NCBI RefSeq assembly: GCF_009177065.1
Contig: NZ_WEZF01000017.1
Coordinates: 118,050 to 182,049, forward strand
Direction of reading: 5' to 3'
Length of the DNA: 64,000 bases
DNA from: Tautonia marina
GTDB lineage: Bacteria; Planctomycetota; Planctomycetia; Isosphaerales; Isosphaeraceae
This document shows positions 17,470-27,264 of the stretch, piece after piece. Position 1 is the first letter of the stretch. Each line of letters starts with the position of its first letter. The position numbers were made by a program, and so were the translations under genes. Under the pieces are notes generated by a model. That model saw nothing but the letters and a program-made list of their open reading frames with translations, was not told the origin of the DNA and did not search any database.

Positions 17470-18300
17470 TTACGAAACCTTGTTCTTCATCTGCCGCGAG
17501 AACGCCTTGGCATCCCAGCCCTGATCGATGCCACGCCGCACTTCCTTACGCAGCGTATCGAGTGCTTCAAGCAGGCCGTCGAGGCCGCCATCCTCCGCCC
17601 GGTAGGTCAGGCTCATGCCGCTGGCCTTCACCGTGATACGGCCGCTTCCGGCCCCGGCCTTCGTGTTGTGGTGCGCGGCCCGCGAGCGGACTGCTGCCTT
17701 TGCCTGCTCCTTGTTGAGCTGGCCGCTGCGGGCCTGCTCCCAGAGTTCATCCTGCATGGCCGGATCGTCGATGCGGGCGAGGTAATAGGCCGTCTGCTTG
17801 CCCACGAGCCCCGCATCAACATCCTGCTGCCGGGCCGGACTAAGTGAGAGCAACGCATCCGCCACGGTAAAGTCGCTGGGGTTCAGCCCGAGCTGGCCTG
17901 CAAGCTCCGCGTTGCTCTTGCCCCCCGACTGGCGGCGGATCTCGTCAAGCGCCCGGGCGAGCTCGCACGGCCGCAGGCCTTCGCGGACTTCGTTATCCAC
18001 CACCTGCTCGACGAGGATATCGAGCGGCGACAACGTGCCCTTCGATCGGATCACCGGCACCAGGTCGAAACCGGCCTGTTCGGCGGCGAGCCAGCGCTGG
18101 TGCCCGGCGACAATGACATCCTTGCCGAGCGCCGGATCGAAGCGGGTGCGGATGGGATTGAGCATCTTGCCGCGCTCGATCAGGCTCTTGGCGAGCCGCC
18201 CGACGTGCTCCGGGTCGATCCGCTCGCGCGGCTGGTCGGGGTCGGGCACGATCCTTATGCGCGGCAGGTATTCGATCTGTTCGTGTACGGGCTCTGGCAT
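17470..18300 (-). CDS. parB: ParB/Noc-like DNA-binding protein
   Basis: 276 residues from ATG 18300 (GAGG before it; the longer frame to 18498 has no family character). The N-terminal ParB domain is clear: LPRIRIVPDPDQPRERIDPE, then GKDVIVAGHQRWLAAEQAGF (the GxRR-like nucleotide-binding box reads GHQRW) and VEQVVDNEVREGLRPCELA. A central HTH follows (AELAGQLGLNPSDFTVADAL). It is more than 40 kb from parA, so it may serve in partition, plasmid gene regulation or conjugation; the parA neighbour RHH protein is the more likely partition partner. Confidence 0.82.
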   Translation of the reverse strand: MPEPVHEQIEYLPRIRIVPDPDQPRERIDPEHVGRLAKSLIERGKMLNPIRTRFDPALGKDVIVAGHQRWLAAEQAGFDLVPVIRSKGTLSPLDILVEQVVDNEVREGLRPCELARALDEIRRQSGGKSNAELAGQLGLNPSDFTVADALLSLSPARQQDVDAGLVGKQTAYYLARIDDPAMQDELWEQARSGQLNKEQAKAAVRSRAAHHNTKAGAGSGRITVKASGMSLTYRAEDGGLDGLLEALDTLRKEVRRGIDQGWDAKAFSRQMKNKVS

Positions 18301-18760
18301 AGGTTTCCTCGCAACTTGGCGGGAGAAGAGATCACCCAGGTGATCGCAACCACCTGGACGATTGCGAAGCCTAACGGCACCCGGTCCAAGCGCGAAAAAA
18401 GTGACAGTACCCCTTCCAGTTGCCATGGCAACCTGCCCTTCCGGGATCCAGGGGTCACATGGCGGAGCCTCTCGCCCCAGTCTGTTATGCTCACCCATCG
18501 CCCGTTACCCCTCGCGAACTGCCATGCGACCGGCAGCACCTGATGGCCCAGGCCACCCGGGCTTTTTACGAAGGGTAACGGGCACCCAGGCCCGGCGGCA
18601 GAATGTGACAGCGCCTCTCCCGGAACCGCGCCCCTGGAAACGAAACGAAGGCCCGGAGGTCACAATGAATGCCAGGCAAATGCGGGCTGGTAAGATTGTT
18701 CGCGTAGGTCTTCTGCGGCCTTCCAGTAACTGACTGGCTTCCCTGAACGCGAGGTGGAAC
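18301..18760. promoter_or_regulatory. Divergent regulatory region with 11-bp inverted repeat
   Basis: No gene. GCCCGTTACCC (18500-18510) and GGGTAACGGGC (18573-18583) are perfect inverted copies 62 nt apart. The region separates parB (leftward) from 18761-19531 (rightward) and should hold both promoters. The paired sites could be ParB- or HTH-protein operators or form a loop. Confidence 0.4.
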
Positions 18761-19531
18761 ATGCACGGATACGGGCACAATTCACAGTGGTCGGATCGGC
18801 TTGCCGGAATGAAGACCTTGCGTACCCTCGTCCATCAGGCGATGAGCGAGAAGGCCGCCCGCAAACGCCTCCTTCGGGATTATGAAGACCAGGTAAGCGA
18901 TTACTTGAGGCATGTCCTCAACCAGCAGAAGCTCATTCCTGATGAGGCGGGCGAATCGCAGGCCATTGATGCCATCCTCGCCGAGCTACGCACCAGGCTT
19001 CCTGAGAAACTTTCCACCGAGTGGGGGCCTGGCGTCCGCTTCCGTGACTTGCTCAGGGAGGCCGTTCACGAGGCCATCTTCACATGGTCATGCCCGGCCG
19101 CAAGGGAACGGCTTTGCCGCGACCTTCCAGCTTGGGTGAGCAAGGAGCGTCAGGCGGTCCTCGATTATGCCTGGGACAGGCTTCGCGTGTTCGAGGAATC
19201 CAAGCAAGAGAGGGGCTCCCGTGCCTTCACGGTCCTTAAGGCTCGCGAGGAAAACCCTGGCCTTACGCTGATCGAACTCAGCGAACGGCTCGGATTGCAC
19301 CTGGGTGGAGCAGATGGCGATGCCACGTCGTCACTGCGCAAGGCACTCTCGCGTGCCTCCGATCGCTTCGGCCGTTACTTGATCGAGGGTATCACCGAAC
19401 GATTCCCCGCTGCTGAGGAGGATGATGAAGCATACTACCGCGACTTGCTGGAAGACCTGGGGCTAATGGACTATGCCCTGCGATCCCCTTACTGCCGTTC
19501 GCTCCTCGACTTGGATGGAGAAGAACTGTGA
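18761..19531 (+). CDS. Sigma/HTH-like regulator paired with the Ser/Thr kinase
   Basis: 256 residues. The C-terminal half (RAFTVLKAREENPGLTLIEL, SERLGLHLGGADGD, SSLRKALSRASDRFGRYLIE) looks like the HTH region of planctomycete ECF-like sigma factors that are linked to protein kinases. The N-terminal half is helical and lacks a recognisable sigma-2 region, so it may be a regulator rather than a true sigma factor. It faces the kinase gene with only 15 bases between the stops. Resemblance only; moderate confidence in the role. Confidence 0.55.
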   Translation: MHGYGHNSQWSDRLAGMKTLRTLVHQAMSEKAARKRLLRDYEDQVSDYLRHVLNQQKLIPDEAGESQAIDAILAELRTRLPEKLSTEWGPGVRFRDLLREAVHEAIFTWSCPAARERLCRDLPAWVSKERQAVLDYAWDRLRVFEESKQERGSRAFTVLKAREENPGLTLIELSERLGLHLGGADGDATSSLRKALSRASDRFGRYLIEGITERFPAAEEDDEAYYRDLLEDLGLMDYALRSPYCRSLLDLDGEEL

Positions 19532-19546
19532 ACGGTACCCCTTGCT

Positions 19547-21121
19547 TTACACTACGGAGCCATGTGCCCGGATCCGGCGGTACTCATTGCGTGCTTCATC
19601 GGCGAGGCGTAACCAGCGCCTCGCCGCTGGGGAGAGCCATAGCCAAGCCACGAGCGCTGCGGTAGCGCACCCAACGGCCAGCGCCCAGTAATTGACGATC
19701 AGGGAACTAATGGTTGTACGTTCCGGGGCGAACGGCATCCCAAACCCGTTCGCTCCCATGAAAGCAGCCTCCCGCTCGGTAGCAAGCCGCAGGAGCATTC
19801 CATCAAGATACCGCCACATGATAAGTATATACGCCAGCGTCAGGCTCCAAAGCCCCAATCTCCTACCCCGAAAGAAGACCGCAACGGATACCACCACCAG
19901 GATTGGCAGCAGGAATCCGCTCAGCCATCGCATCGCCGATGGAGCGCTGGAGAGCACGACATTAAGGAAGAACATGAACGTCGGTTGCAATGAACTACGG
20001 ACAAGCTCCAGGGAGTTGAACGCAGCCAGCAGGCAGACGGCGGTTACAATTCCGGGGCGGGTTGCTGCAATCTCGCCAGCATTGTAGCGGTAGCGGTAGG
20101 GAGGCGCTGAAACCTGTTTTCCTTCAACGGCGAGCCGGATATCGTCCCCGAGTGCTTCGGCACTCGCGTACCGTGTTTCTGGATCGCGTGCCATGGCCTT
20201 GTGTACCACTGCTTCCAATGAGGGGTTCACAGCAGGGTTCAACCAGCGCGAGGGGATGACATCCCTCGTGGTGATCCGATGGAGCGTTTCAGCCATTGAT
20301 GGCGCATGGAACGGTGAACTCAGCGTAAGCAATTCGTAAAGAAGCACCCCCAGGGAATAGATGTCAGCACGGCGATCGACCCGAAGCCTCCCGGTAACCT
20401 GTTCCGGGCTCATATAGGCTGGCGTGCCGATAGGCACCCCCGTTCGCGAGTAGGAAGGATCGTCCTCAGCTCGTGCGAGCCCAAAATCCACTAACTTTAC
20501 ATCGCCACCCTTGCTGATAAGCACGTTCCCTGGCTTTACATCCCTGTGGATTACGCCCGCCTTATGGGCGTAAGCTAGCGCGGCAGCCACCCCGCATGCC
20601 ACCTCGCAGGATTGCTCGATGTGCTCACGCTCCTGGATTGCCAGGCGGGCCGCAGGGGTCACTGGCGAGCCAGCGTCCACCTGCTTCCCCGGTGCATGCC
20701 ACGCTGTCGTCTTTTGTTCGGGCTGGATCGCCCCTTGGCCGGGGCTCCCCCCCAGAATGCCCGCAACGAGCCGACGAAGGGAAACCCCTTCTCCGTCAGA
20801 ACTCGAAAGCTGGGTGATGATGGTGCTTAGTGAACTCCCATCGACATATTCCATCGCAAGGAAGCGGACGCCGCGAACCTGGCCCATGTCATAGATTCGT
20901 GCGATATTGGGATGGTCCAGCCTCGCAAGCGAAACACCTTCCTGCTCGAACCGCCTGTCGGCGAGAAGCCCCTGGTTCGATCTTCCAAGGACCTTGACGG
21001 CCACAACCCTCTTGAGAGGAATGTGCATGGCTTTATAGACGACACCCATGCCCCCCGCGCCGATCAGGTCAAGAATCTGATAATTCTCGATCAGATGGCC
21101 AGCCTCGAATCCTGAGGTCAT
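19547..21121 (-). CDS. Membrane Ser/Thr protein kinase (Hanks type)
   Basis: 524 residues. Kinase domain ~13-345: glycine loop [11 protein letters not shown] (21-31), Lys43 in VAVKVL, catalytic loop [10 protein letters not shown] (from 192), DFG at 212-214, and [10 protein letters not shown] in the activation loop. An insert of ~65 residues (about 108-170) separates the N-lobe hinge from helix E, longer than usual. The C-terminal ~160 residues have about four membrane helices. All catalytic residues are present, so it should be active. Being convergent with the sigma/HTH-like gene suggests a signalling pair carried as cargo. Confidence 0.9.
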   Translation of the reverse strand: MTSGFEAGHLIENYQILDLIGAGGMGVVYKAMHIPLKRVVAVKVLGRSNQGLLADRRFEQEGVSLARLDHPNIARIYDMGQVRGVRFLAMEYVDGSSLSTIITQLSSSDGEGVSLRRLVAGILGGSPGQGAIQPEQKTTAWHAPGKQVDAGSPVTPAARLAIQEREHIEQSCEVACGVAAALAYAHKAGVIHRDVKPGNVLISKGGDVKLVDFGLARAEDDPSYSRTGVPIGTPAYMSPEQVTGRLRVDRRADIYSLGVLLYELLTLSSPFHAPSMAETLHRITTRDVIPSRWLNPAVNPSLEAVVHKAMARDPETRYASAEALGDDIRLAVEGKQVSAPPYRYRYNAGEIAATRPGIVTAVCLLAAFNSLELVRSSLQPTFMFFLNVVLSSAPSAMRWLSGFLLPILVVVSVAVFFRGRRLGLWSLTLAYILIMWRYLDGMLLRLATEREAAFMGANGFGMPFAPERTTISSLIVNYWALAVGCATAALVAWLWLSPAARRWLRLADEARNEYRRIRAHGSVV

Positions 21122-21465
21122 CTCAGTCTCTCATGCCCTACGGTAATGAAGGAGAAAGCTGGTTTACCCAGCCGGACAAGGATCATACCGCGTGGACTAA
21201 GCCCAATCGATCCCTTGTGACTCAGTCACCCAACTCACCCCCTCCAACCCGCCGCAATGCCACTTTCAGTTGAACAACTGATAAGAAACCGCTTTGCCAA
21301 AGCGGAGGGATGGTGTAGGCCTGTTGCCATCGGCAAGCACGGAAGCGGCCTCCGCGATGGCACCTCGGAAACGCACCCTGCCCCCGTTCCTACCGGGGTT
21401 CTTTGGCCCGGCGAAAGCACCTGGGCCAACGGGAGCCGAGACCCCAACCGACCGGAAACCAGACC
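21122..21465. promoter_or_regulatory. Divergent region with two short palindromes
   Basis: No gene. GTGACTCAGTCAC (21217-21229) is a 13-base palindrome; CCGCTTTGCCAAAGCGG (21289-21305) is a perfect 7-bp hairpin. It lies between the leftward kinase and the rightward methylase-helicase unit. These are probable operator or leader structures. Confidence 0.4.
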
Positions 21466-21735
21466 GTGCAGTACAAGACGATTACCCTCAGCCTCCTCGA
21501 AGCGGAACCAGCGCTCTACGACCGCCTGAAAGCCTCGCGCACAGCCCTGGAGGTGCTGGAGAACTACGCCCTGGAGCTGAAGGACCTGCACGAAGCGAGG
21601 ATGGAGCAGCTGCGGCAGTCACGCCGGGGCGGGAGCCGGGAGCAGTTCCAGAGCGAAGCCCTGGAGCTGGCGATTGCGGACCTGCGCCTTCGTTTGAACG
21701 CCGAATCCTTGAGCGGCGATTCCCCCACAGCCTGA
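21466..21735 (+). CDS. Small helical protein upstream of the methylase-helicase
   Basis: 89 residues from GTG 21466 (the frame extends to ATG 21403). Begins VQYKTITLSLLEAEPALYDR and continues as a heptad-like helix (ALEVLENYALELKDLHEARM, EALELAIADLRLRLNAE). Proteins with this start occur beside large methylase-helicase genes on mobile elements. No function known. The start choice is uncertain because neither candidate has a strong ribosome site. Confidence 0.5.
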   Translation: MQYKTITLSLLEAEPALYDRLKASRTALEVLENYALELKDLHEARMEQLRQSRRGGSREQFQSEALELAIADLRLRLNAESLSGDSPTA

Positions 21736-21978
21736 ACGGCGGGCCTCCTTCGACCCATGCCGGCCGCGTGCTCGCTTCGCGTAACGGCCATGCGGCCATG
21801 CCTGGGCCGCATCCTCTCCCTGATGCGACGGAAGCCCCGCCCGGGGTTATCCCTTCCGGCAAGGTGCCACCGCCGCCGGACCGGGCAAGCGGGAACAGGG
21901 GCCCCCACCCCATTGCCCGCTTGCCCGGATCGCAGGGGCAAGCCCCGCTTCCGGCTGGGGCGGCGGCACTTCCTTCCC

Positions 21979-22028
21979 GTCAGGCCCCGGTTGCGGGGCC
22001 GCTAACCCACGGAGAAGGAACCCCTGCC
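21979..22028 (+). promoter_or_regulatory. Leader hairpin shared with the 34218 gene
   Basis: GGCCCC-GGTTGC-GGGGCC hairpin followed by GCTAACCCACGGAGAAGGAA and the start codon. Nearly the same leader occurs at 34166-34217 in front of an unrelated gene, so a common translational or attenuation control is likely. Confidence 0.5.
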
Positions 22029-25000
22029 ATGGCAACGAATGTCATCCCCCTACCCGCCGCAAGCGGCGAAAAGGCCAAAGCCCGAGACATCCTCACGGCG
22101 ATCCGCACCCTCAAATCCCTCGAAGCCGGACACCGGAACGCCACGCCCGAAGAAGCCCGCGCCTTGCAACGCTTCGGCGGCTTCGGGCCGGTGGCGCTTG
22201 GCCTTTTCCCCGATCCGGTCACCGGCCGCTACAAAGACCCATCCTGGGAAGCGCTCGGCCGCGAACTCGAAGCGCTGCTCAGCCCGGAGGAATACGCCTC
22301 GGCGAAGCGCACCACCTTCAATGCTTTCTACACCTCGCCGGTTGTGATTGATGCTATGCACACGGCGGTGCGACGGCTCGGCCTGCCGGAGCATGCGACC
22401 ATTTTAGAGCCGGGGTGTGGGACCGGCAACTTCCTGGCGCAGGCCGCACGCGGCACGCGCTGCATCGGGGTGGAGCTCGATAGCCTCTCCGGGCGCATCG
22501 CCCGCGCACTTTACCCCGAAGCCGATATTCGCATCGAGAACTTCCGCGACACGAAACTGCCCGCACATTCGCTCGATGCCGTGCTCGGCAACGTGCCGTT
22601 TGCGGATGTGAAGCTCGACTACCAGGGCGAGAAACTTTCGCTGCATGACTTCTTCTTCGTCAAATCCCTCGATGCGCTGAAGCCCGGCGGGGTGTTGGCG
22701 CTGGTGACCTCGCACTGGACGCTCGACAAGCAAAACGCCGCCGCCCGCGAGCTGATGGCCGCCCGCGCCGACTTCCTCGGCGCGGTGCGCCTGCCCTCGG
22801 AAGCGTTCAAGCAGGAAGGCACACGGGTCGTGACCGATATCGTTTTCTTACGCAAACGTGCCCCCGGCGATGCGCCGCAGCACGCCGACGGAAGCTGGCT
22901 TGAAAGCCGGCCGATGGAGGTGGAAGGGGCGAGTGTGCCCATCAACGCCTACTTCCATGCCCATCCCGAGATGGTGCTTGGCACCTTCTGCCGCAAAGAC
23001 CGGCTGTACGGTGGCGACGGCTACAGCGTCACCGGCAGCGGCAATTTGGGGGAAGCGCTGCATGAGGCTATCCGCCTGCTGCCGGAGCGGGCGCCACCGG
23101 CCTTAACGCATGGGGCAGCACCTGCGCCCCTCCCTGCCCCGCAGGCAAAGCCGGCCGATGCCGCCCGGCACATCACCGAAGGCAGCTTCTTCATCTGCGA
23201 AGACCGCGCCATCTTCCAGCTGAATGACGGGGTGGCAGAACCCGTTGTCTACGGCGGCACGGCGCTCGTGGCCGACGGCACGATGACCGGCAGGCGCCTC
23301 GCCGCGCTGATAGGCTTACGCGACAAGGCCCGGGCGGTGCTGGCGGCCCAGAACGAAGGCGCACCGGAGCCGGAGCGGCTCCAGGCGCGGCAGGCGCTGA
23401 ACACGGCGTATGACCGCTTCGTGCGGGCATACGGGCCGATCAACAAAACCACCTTCTCGGAGACCAAAGACGGCACTGTCATCCGCCGCATGCCAAACCT
23501 CGCCAAGTTCCGCGAGGACCCGGATGCGATGCTGGTGATGGCGCTCGAAGACTACGACGACATCACGGGCAAGGCCGAAAAAGCCGCCATCATGGAGCGG
23601 GATGTGGTGGGGCCGACCCCGCCCATCACCCATGTGGCGAGCGCCGAGGAAGGCCTGCTGGTCTCGCTCAACCAGCGCGGCAAGGTCGATCTCCCCTTCA
23701 TCGCCGGGCTTTACGGCAAGCCGGAGGCAGCGGTCACCCAGGAACTGGGCGACCTTATCTACCGGAACCCCGAAACGAAAGCGTATGAGACTGCCGACCA
23801 GTACCTCTCCGGCGATGTCCGCGCGAAGCTGAAACAGGCCGTCGCCGCCGGCCCCGGATACGCCCGGAACGTCGAGGTACTGAAGGAAGTGCAGCCACCG
23901 GATATCCTGCCGGGCGATATTGACGCGAACCTCGGCGCCCCCTGGATCCCGGAAGGCGATATCGCTGCCTTCGCGGCGCACCTGTTCGGGGTGCAGGCGG
24001 GCGACATCCGCATCGGCCACCTGAAGAAAGACGCGCTCTGGACCGTCGACGCGAATTACAACGCCACCGCCTCGGTGGCGGCCTCTACCGATTACGGCAC
24101 GGCGCGGGCGAACGGCGTTGCGCTCTTCGAGCAGGCCTTAAACCTCAAATCCCCCGTCATCTACGACATTGTCCGCAGCGGCGACAAGGAAGAGCGCACC
24201 GTCAACCACGAGGAAACGCTCGCTGCCCGCGAGAAGCAGGCCCGCATCAAGGAAGCCTTCCGCAGCTTCATCTTCGCCGACCCGGAGCGCACCGAGCGGC
24301 TGGTCAGGACCTATAACGACACTTACAACAATTTGCGGCCGCGCCTGTTCGATGGCTCGCATCTCGGCTTTCCGGGCATGAGCCAGGCCATCCACCTGCG
24401 GGCGCACCAGGAGGATGCGGTCTGGCGCGGCATGAGTTCTGGAAACAGCCTGCTGGCGCACGCTGTTGGCGCCGGGAAGACGTTTACGATGGCCGCCACC
24501 GGCATGAAGCTGAAGCAGGCCGGGCTCGTGCAAAAACCGATGTATGTGGTCCCGAACCACATGCTGGAGCAGTTCGGCCGCGAGTTCATGCAGCTTTACC
24601 CGAACGCGAAGCTGCTCATTGCGGGCAAGGAAGACTTCACCAAGGAGAAGCGCAAGCGCCTCACCGCCCGCATCGCAAGCAACGACTGGGACGGGATTAT
24701 CGTCACCCACTCCAGCTTCGAGCGCATCGGCATGTCGAAAGAATACCAGGAAAAGTTCCTGCGCCAGCAGATCGCCGAATACGACGAACTCCTCTGCGAG
24801 CGGGCGGCGCACGGCGACGGCCGTGCCTCCCGCAACATCATCAAGACCATCGAAAAGCAAAAAGCCCGCCGCGAAGAAAAGCTGAAGCAGCTGCTCGCGG
24901 AAGAAAAGAAGGACGATGGCCTGGTCTTCGACGAGCTGGGGGTGGACCATCTCTTCGTCGATGAGGCGCATATGTTCAAAAACCTCGAAACCCCGACCAA

Positions 25001-27190
25001 GATGGAGCGTGTGGCCGGCATCCAGACCGGAGGCTCGGAGCGTGCCTTCGACCTCTTCATGAAAGCCCGCTACCTCGGGGAGAAACACCCCGGGCATGGG
25101 GTGACGTTTGCGACCGGCACCCCGATCTCAAACACCATGGTCGAGCTCTATACGATGCAGCGCTTCCTCGACCCGGAAGGGCTGGAATCGCGGGGGCTTG
25201 GCCACTTCGACGGCTGGGCGGCGACCTTCGGCCAGGTCGTCGATGCCATGGAAATCTCCCCCGACGGGGCATCCCTAAAGCCCCGCTCGCGCTTCGCGAA
25301 ATTCGTGAACCTCCCGGAATTGCAAGGAATGTTCCGTTCCTTCGCGGATGTGCAGACCGCCGACATGCTCGACCTGCCCCGCCCGCAGCTTGAGGGCGGC
25401 AAGCCGCAGGTCGTAGCCTGCCCGATGTCGGACGAACAGGCCGCACTCCAGCAGAAGCTGGTCGAGCGTTATGAGCGCATCCGTAAAGAAAAGGTGGACC
25501 CGAGGGAGGATAACGCCCTTGCGATCACCACCGACGGCCGCAAGCTCGCGCTGGATGCGAGGCTGCTTTCTGCGGAGGCCGAAGGCCATCCCGGCTCGAA
25601 GGTGAACGCACTCGCGGACAACGTCGCCTCCATCTGGGAGAAAACGAAACCCACACGCGGCACGCAGCTCATCTTCTGCGACATCGGCGTGAACCCGACC
25701 GCGTGGGGGTATTCGGTCTATAGCGACATCCGGGAAAAGCTCATCCAGTGCGGCATCCCGGCTTCCGAGATCGCCTCGGTCGGCGATGCCGATACCGACG
25801 CCAAGAAGCAAAGCCTGTTCGAGAAGGTGCGCAACGGCAGCATCCGGGTTCTGCTTGGCAGCACACAGAAGAGGGGACCGGCACCAACGTGCAGAAGCGG
25901 CTGGTGGCGCTCCACCACGTCGATGCCCCGTGGAAACCGGCCGAGGTCGAGCAGCGCGAGGGGCGTATCCTCCGCCAGGGCAACACGAATAAGGAAGTGG
26001 CGATTTACCGCTATGTGACCGAAGGTTCGTTCGACGCCTATATGTGGCAGGCCCTGGAGACGAAGGCGAAGTTTATCGGCCAGGTGATGACCGGCGACCT
26101 CACCCAGCGTTCAGCCGGTGACATTGGCGGCCAGGAACTCTCCTACGCCGAGGTGAAGGCCATTGCCTCCGGCAACCCGGCGGTGCTCACCCTCGCCGAA
26201 GCCGACGCCGAATTGCAACGGCTTTCGATCCTCAAGAAAAACCATGCCGACGAGCAGTTCCTCGCCCGCAGGGCGCTACGGGAATTGCCGGAGGTGATCG
26301 AACGGGCGCAGCAGCGCATCGCCGGCCTCTCGGCGGACGTGGCGACCGCAGGGGCGTATCCGGGAAACCACTTCCGCATCGGCGGCCAGGAGCTTACCCG
26401 GGCGGAAGCCACCGAATCGCTTGCCTTCCGGCTCAAAGGCCTGCCGGAGAGGGTGCCTGCCCTGCAACGCATCCCGCTCGGGAGCTACCGGGGCCTTGCC
26501 TTCGGCCTGGTGCTGCACCCGCACGGCACGCCGGAGGCGTACCTCGAAGGCAAGGCGACCCGGCACCTCCAGCTTTCCCGCGAGCACCAGGGGCCTCGGG
26601 CAGTGCTGAATGCGGTGACACGGTTGCTCGATTCCTACCCCGGCCTCATTGAGGGGAATCGGCGCGAGCTTGCCCTCGCGGACACGCAGCTCCGCGATTA
26701 CCGCGACCGCCTAGGGGCGACGTTCGCCCACGAGGATTACCTCAAAGAACTCAGGGATTTACGCGACCAGCTGCGACTGGCACTCTCAGGGAACACGCCA
26801 GAGCCTGGGGCAGCAGGGATACCCACCACGGGCGAACTGGCTGCCCGCATCACATCGCTCCGCTCGGAACACGCTATCGAGGGAACACCGGAGCGTACCG
26901 CCCCCCGCACCCTTGCCCGGGCCGAGGAGCCGGTTACCCGCCGCATCAAGCGTCGGCTCAAGGCGGAGGCGGCCGTCGTGGCGGAAACCGTGGAGCCAGA
27001 TGTCGAGGCCACCGAGGTCGAAGCTACTCCCGCCGAGCCAGTGAAGCCGGAACCGGCTACTCCAGAGCCAGAGTCACCCGCGAAGCCGCCCGTGGCGGCC
27101 TGGCCACCAAAGCCTGTGATGCCTGCCCCCTCCTACCGCGAGCGCATCAGCCGAGGCCGCGAGGATGCAAGGCAGCTGAGGCTGTTCTGA
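22029..27190 (+). pseudogene. Giant N12-class DNA methylase/SNF2-type helicase, one-base frameshift
   Basis: If the shift is repaired the protein is ~1720 residues from ATG 22029 (GGAGAAGGA upstream). Order: methylase motif I EPGCGTGNFL (~128-136) and NVPF (~187); a middle region; helicase Walker A HAVGAGKTFTM (~810); Walker B VDEAHMFKN (~977); a TGTPISNTM motif; and a C-terminal helicase end with LVALHHVDAPWKPAEVEQRE and GRILRQGN. The frame breaks near 25874 inside the conserved K-M-G-T-G-T-N stretch: AAG AGG GGA is read where one added base would restore AAG A-G GGG ACC. Frame 1 then ends at 26018; frame 2 continues to 27190. Such genes are plasmid/ICE backbone, of uncertain role. It could be a sequencing error. 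Confidence 0.8.
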
Positions 27191-27207
27191 GCAACTGTTT
27201 ACCAATA

Positions 27208-27264
27208 ATTAACGCGGGGGGGGTAAGAATGCACGTTGTCCACTTGTGAGTATTACCCAGCCCT
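27208..27264 (+). promoter_or_regulatory. Pilin upstream module, copy 1
   Basis: A run TTAACGCGGGGGGGGTAAGAAT, then ~20 bases, then TTGTGAGTATTACCC and CCCTATG, the start codon. GGGTAA (27221-27226) and TTACCC (27253-27258) are inverted. The same arrangement precedes the other two pilin genes. There is no Shine-Dalgarno between GAGTATT and the ATG. Confidence 0.6.

Noticed and set aside
24138..25097. 319-codon minus-strand frame
   Set aside because: Opposite the helicase part of the giant gene, no motif of its own.
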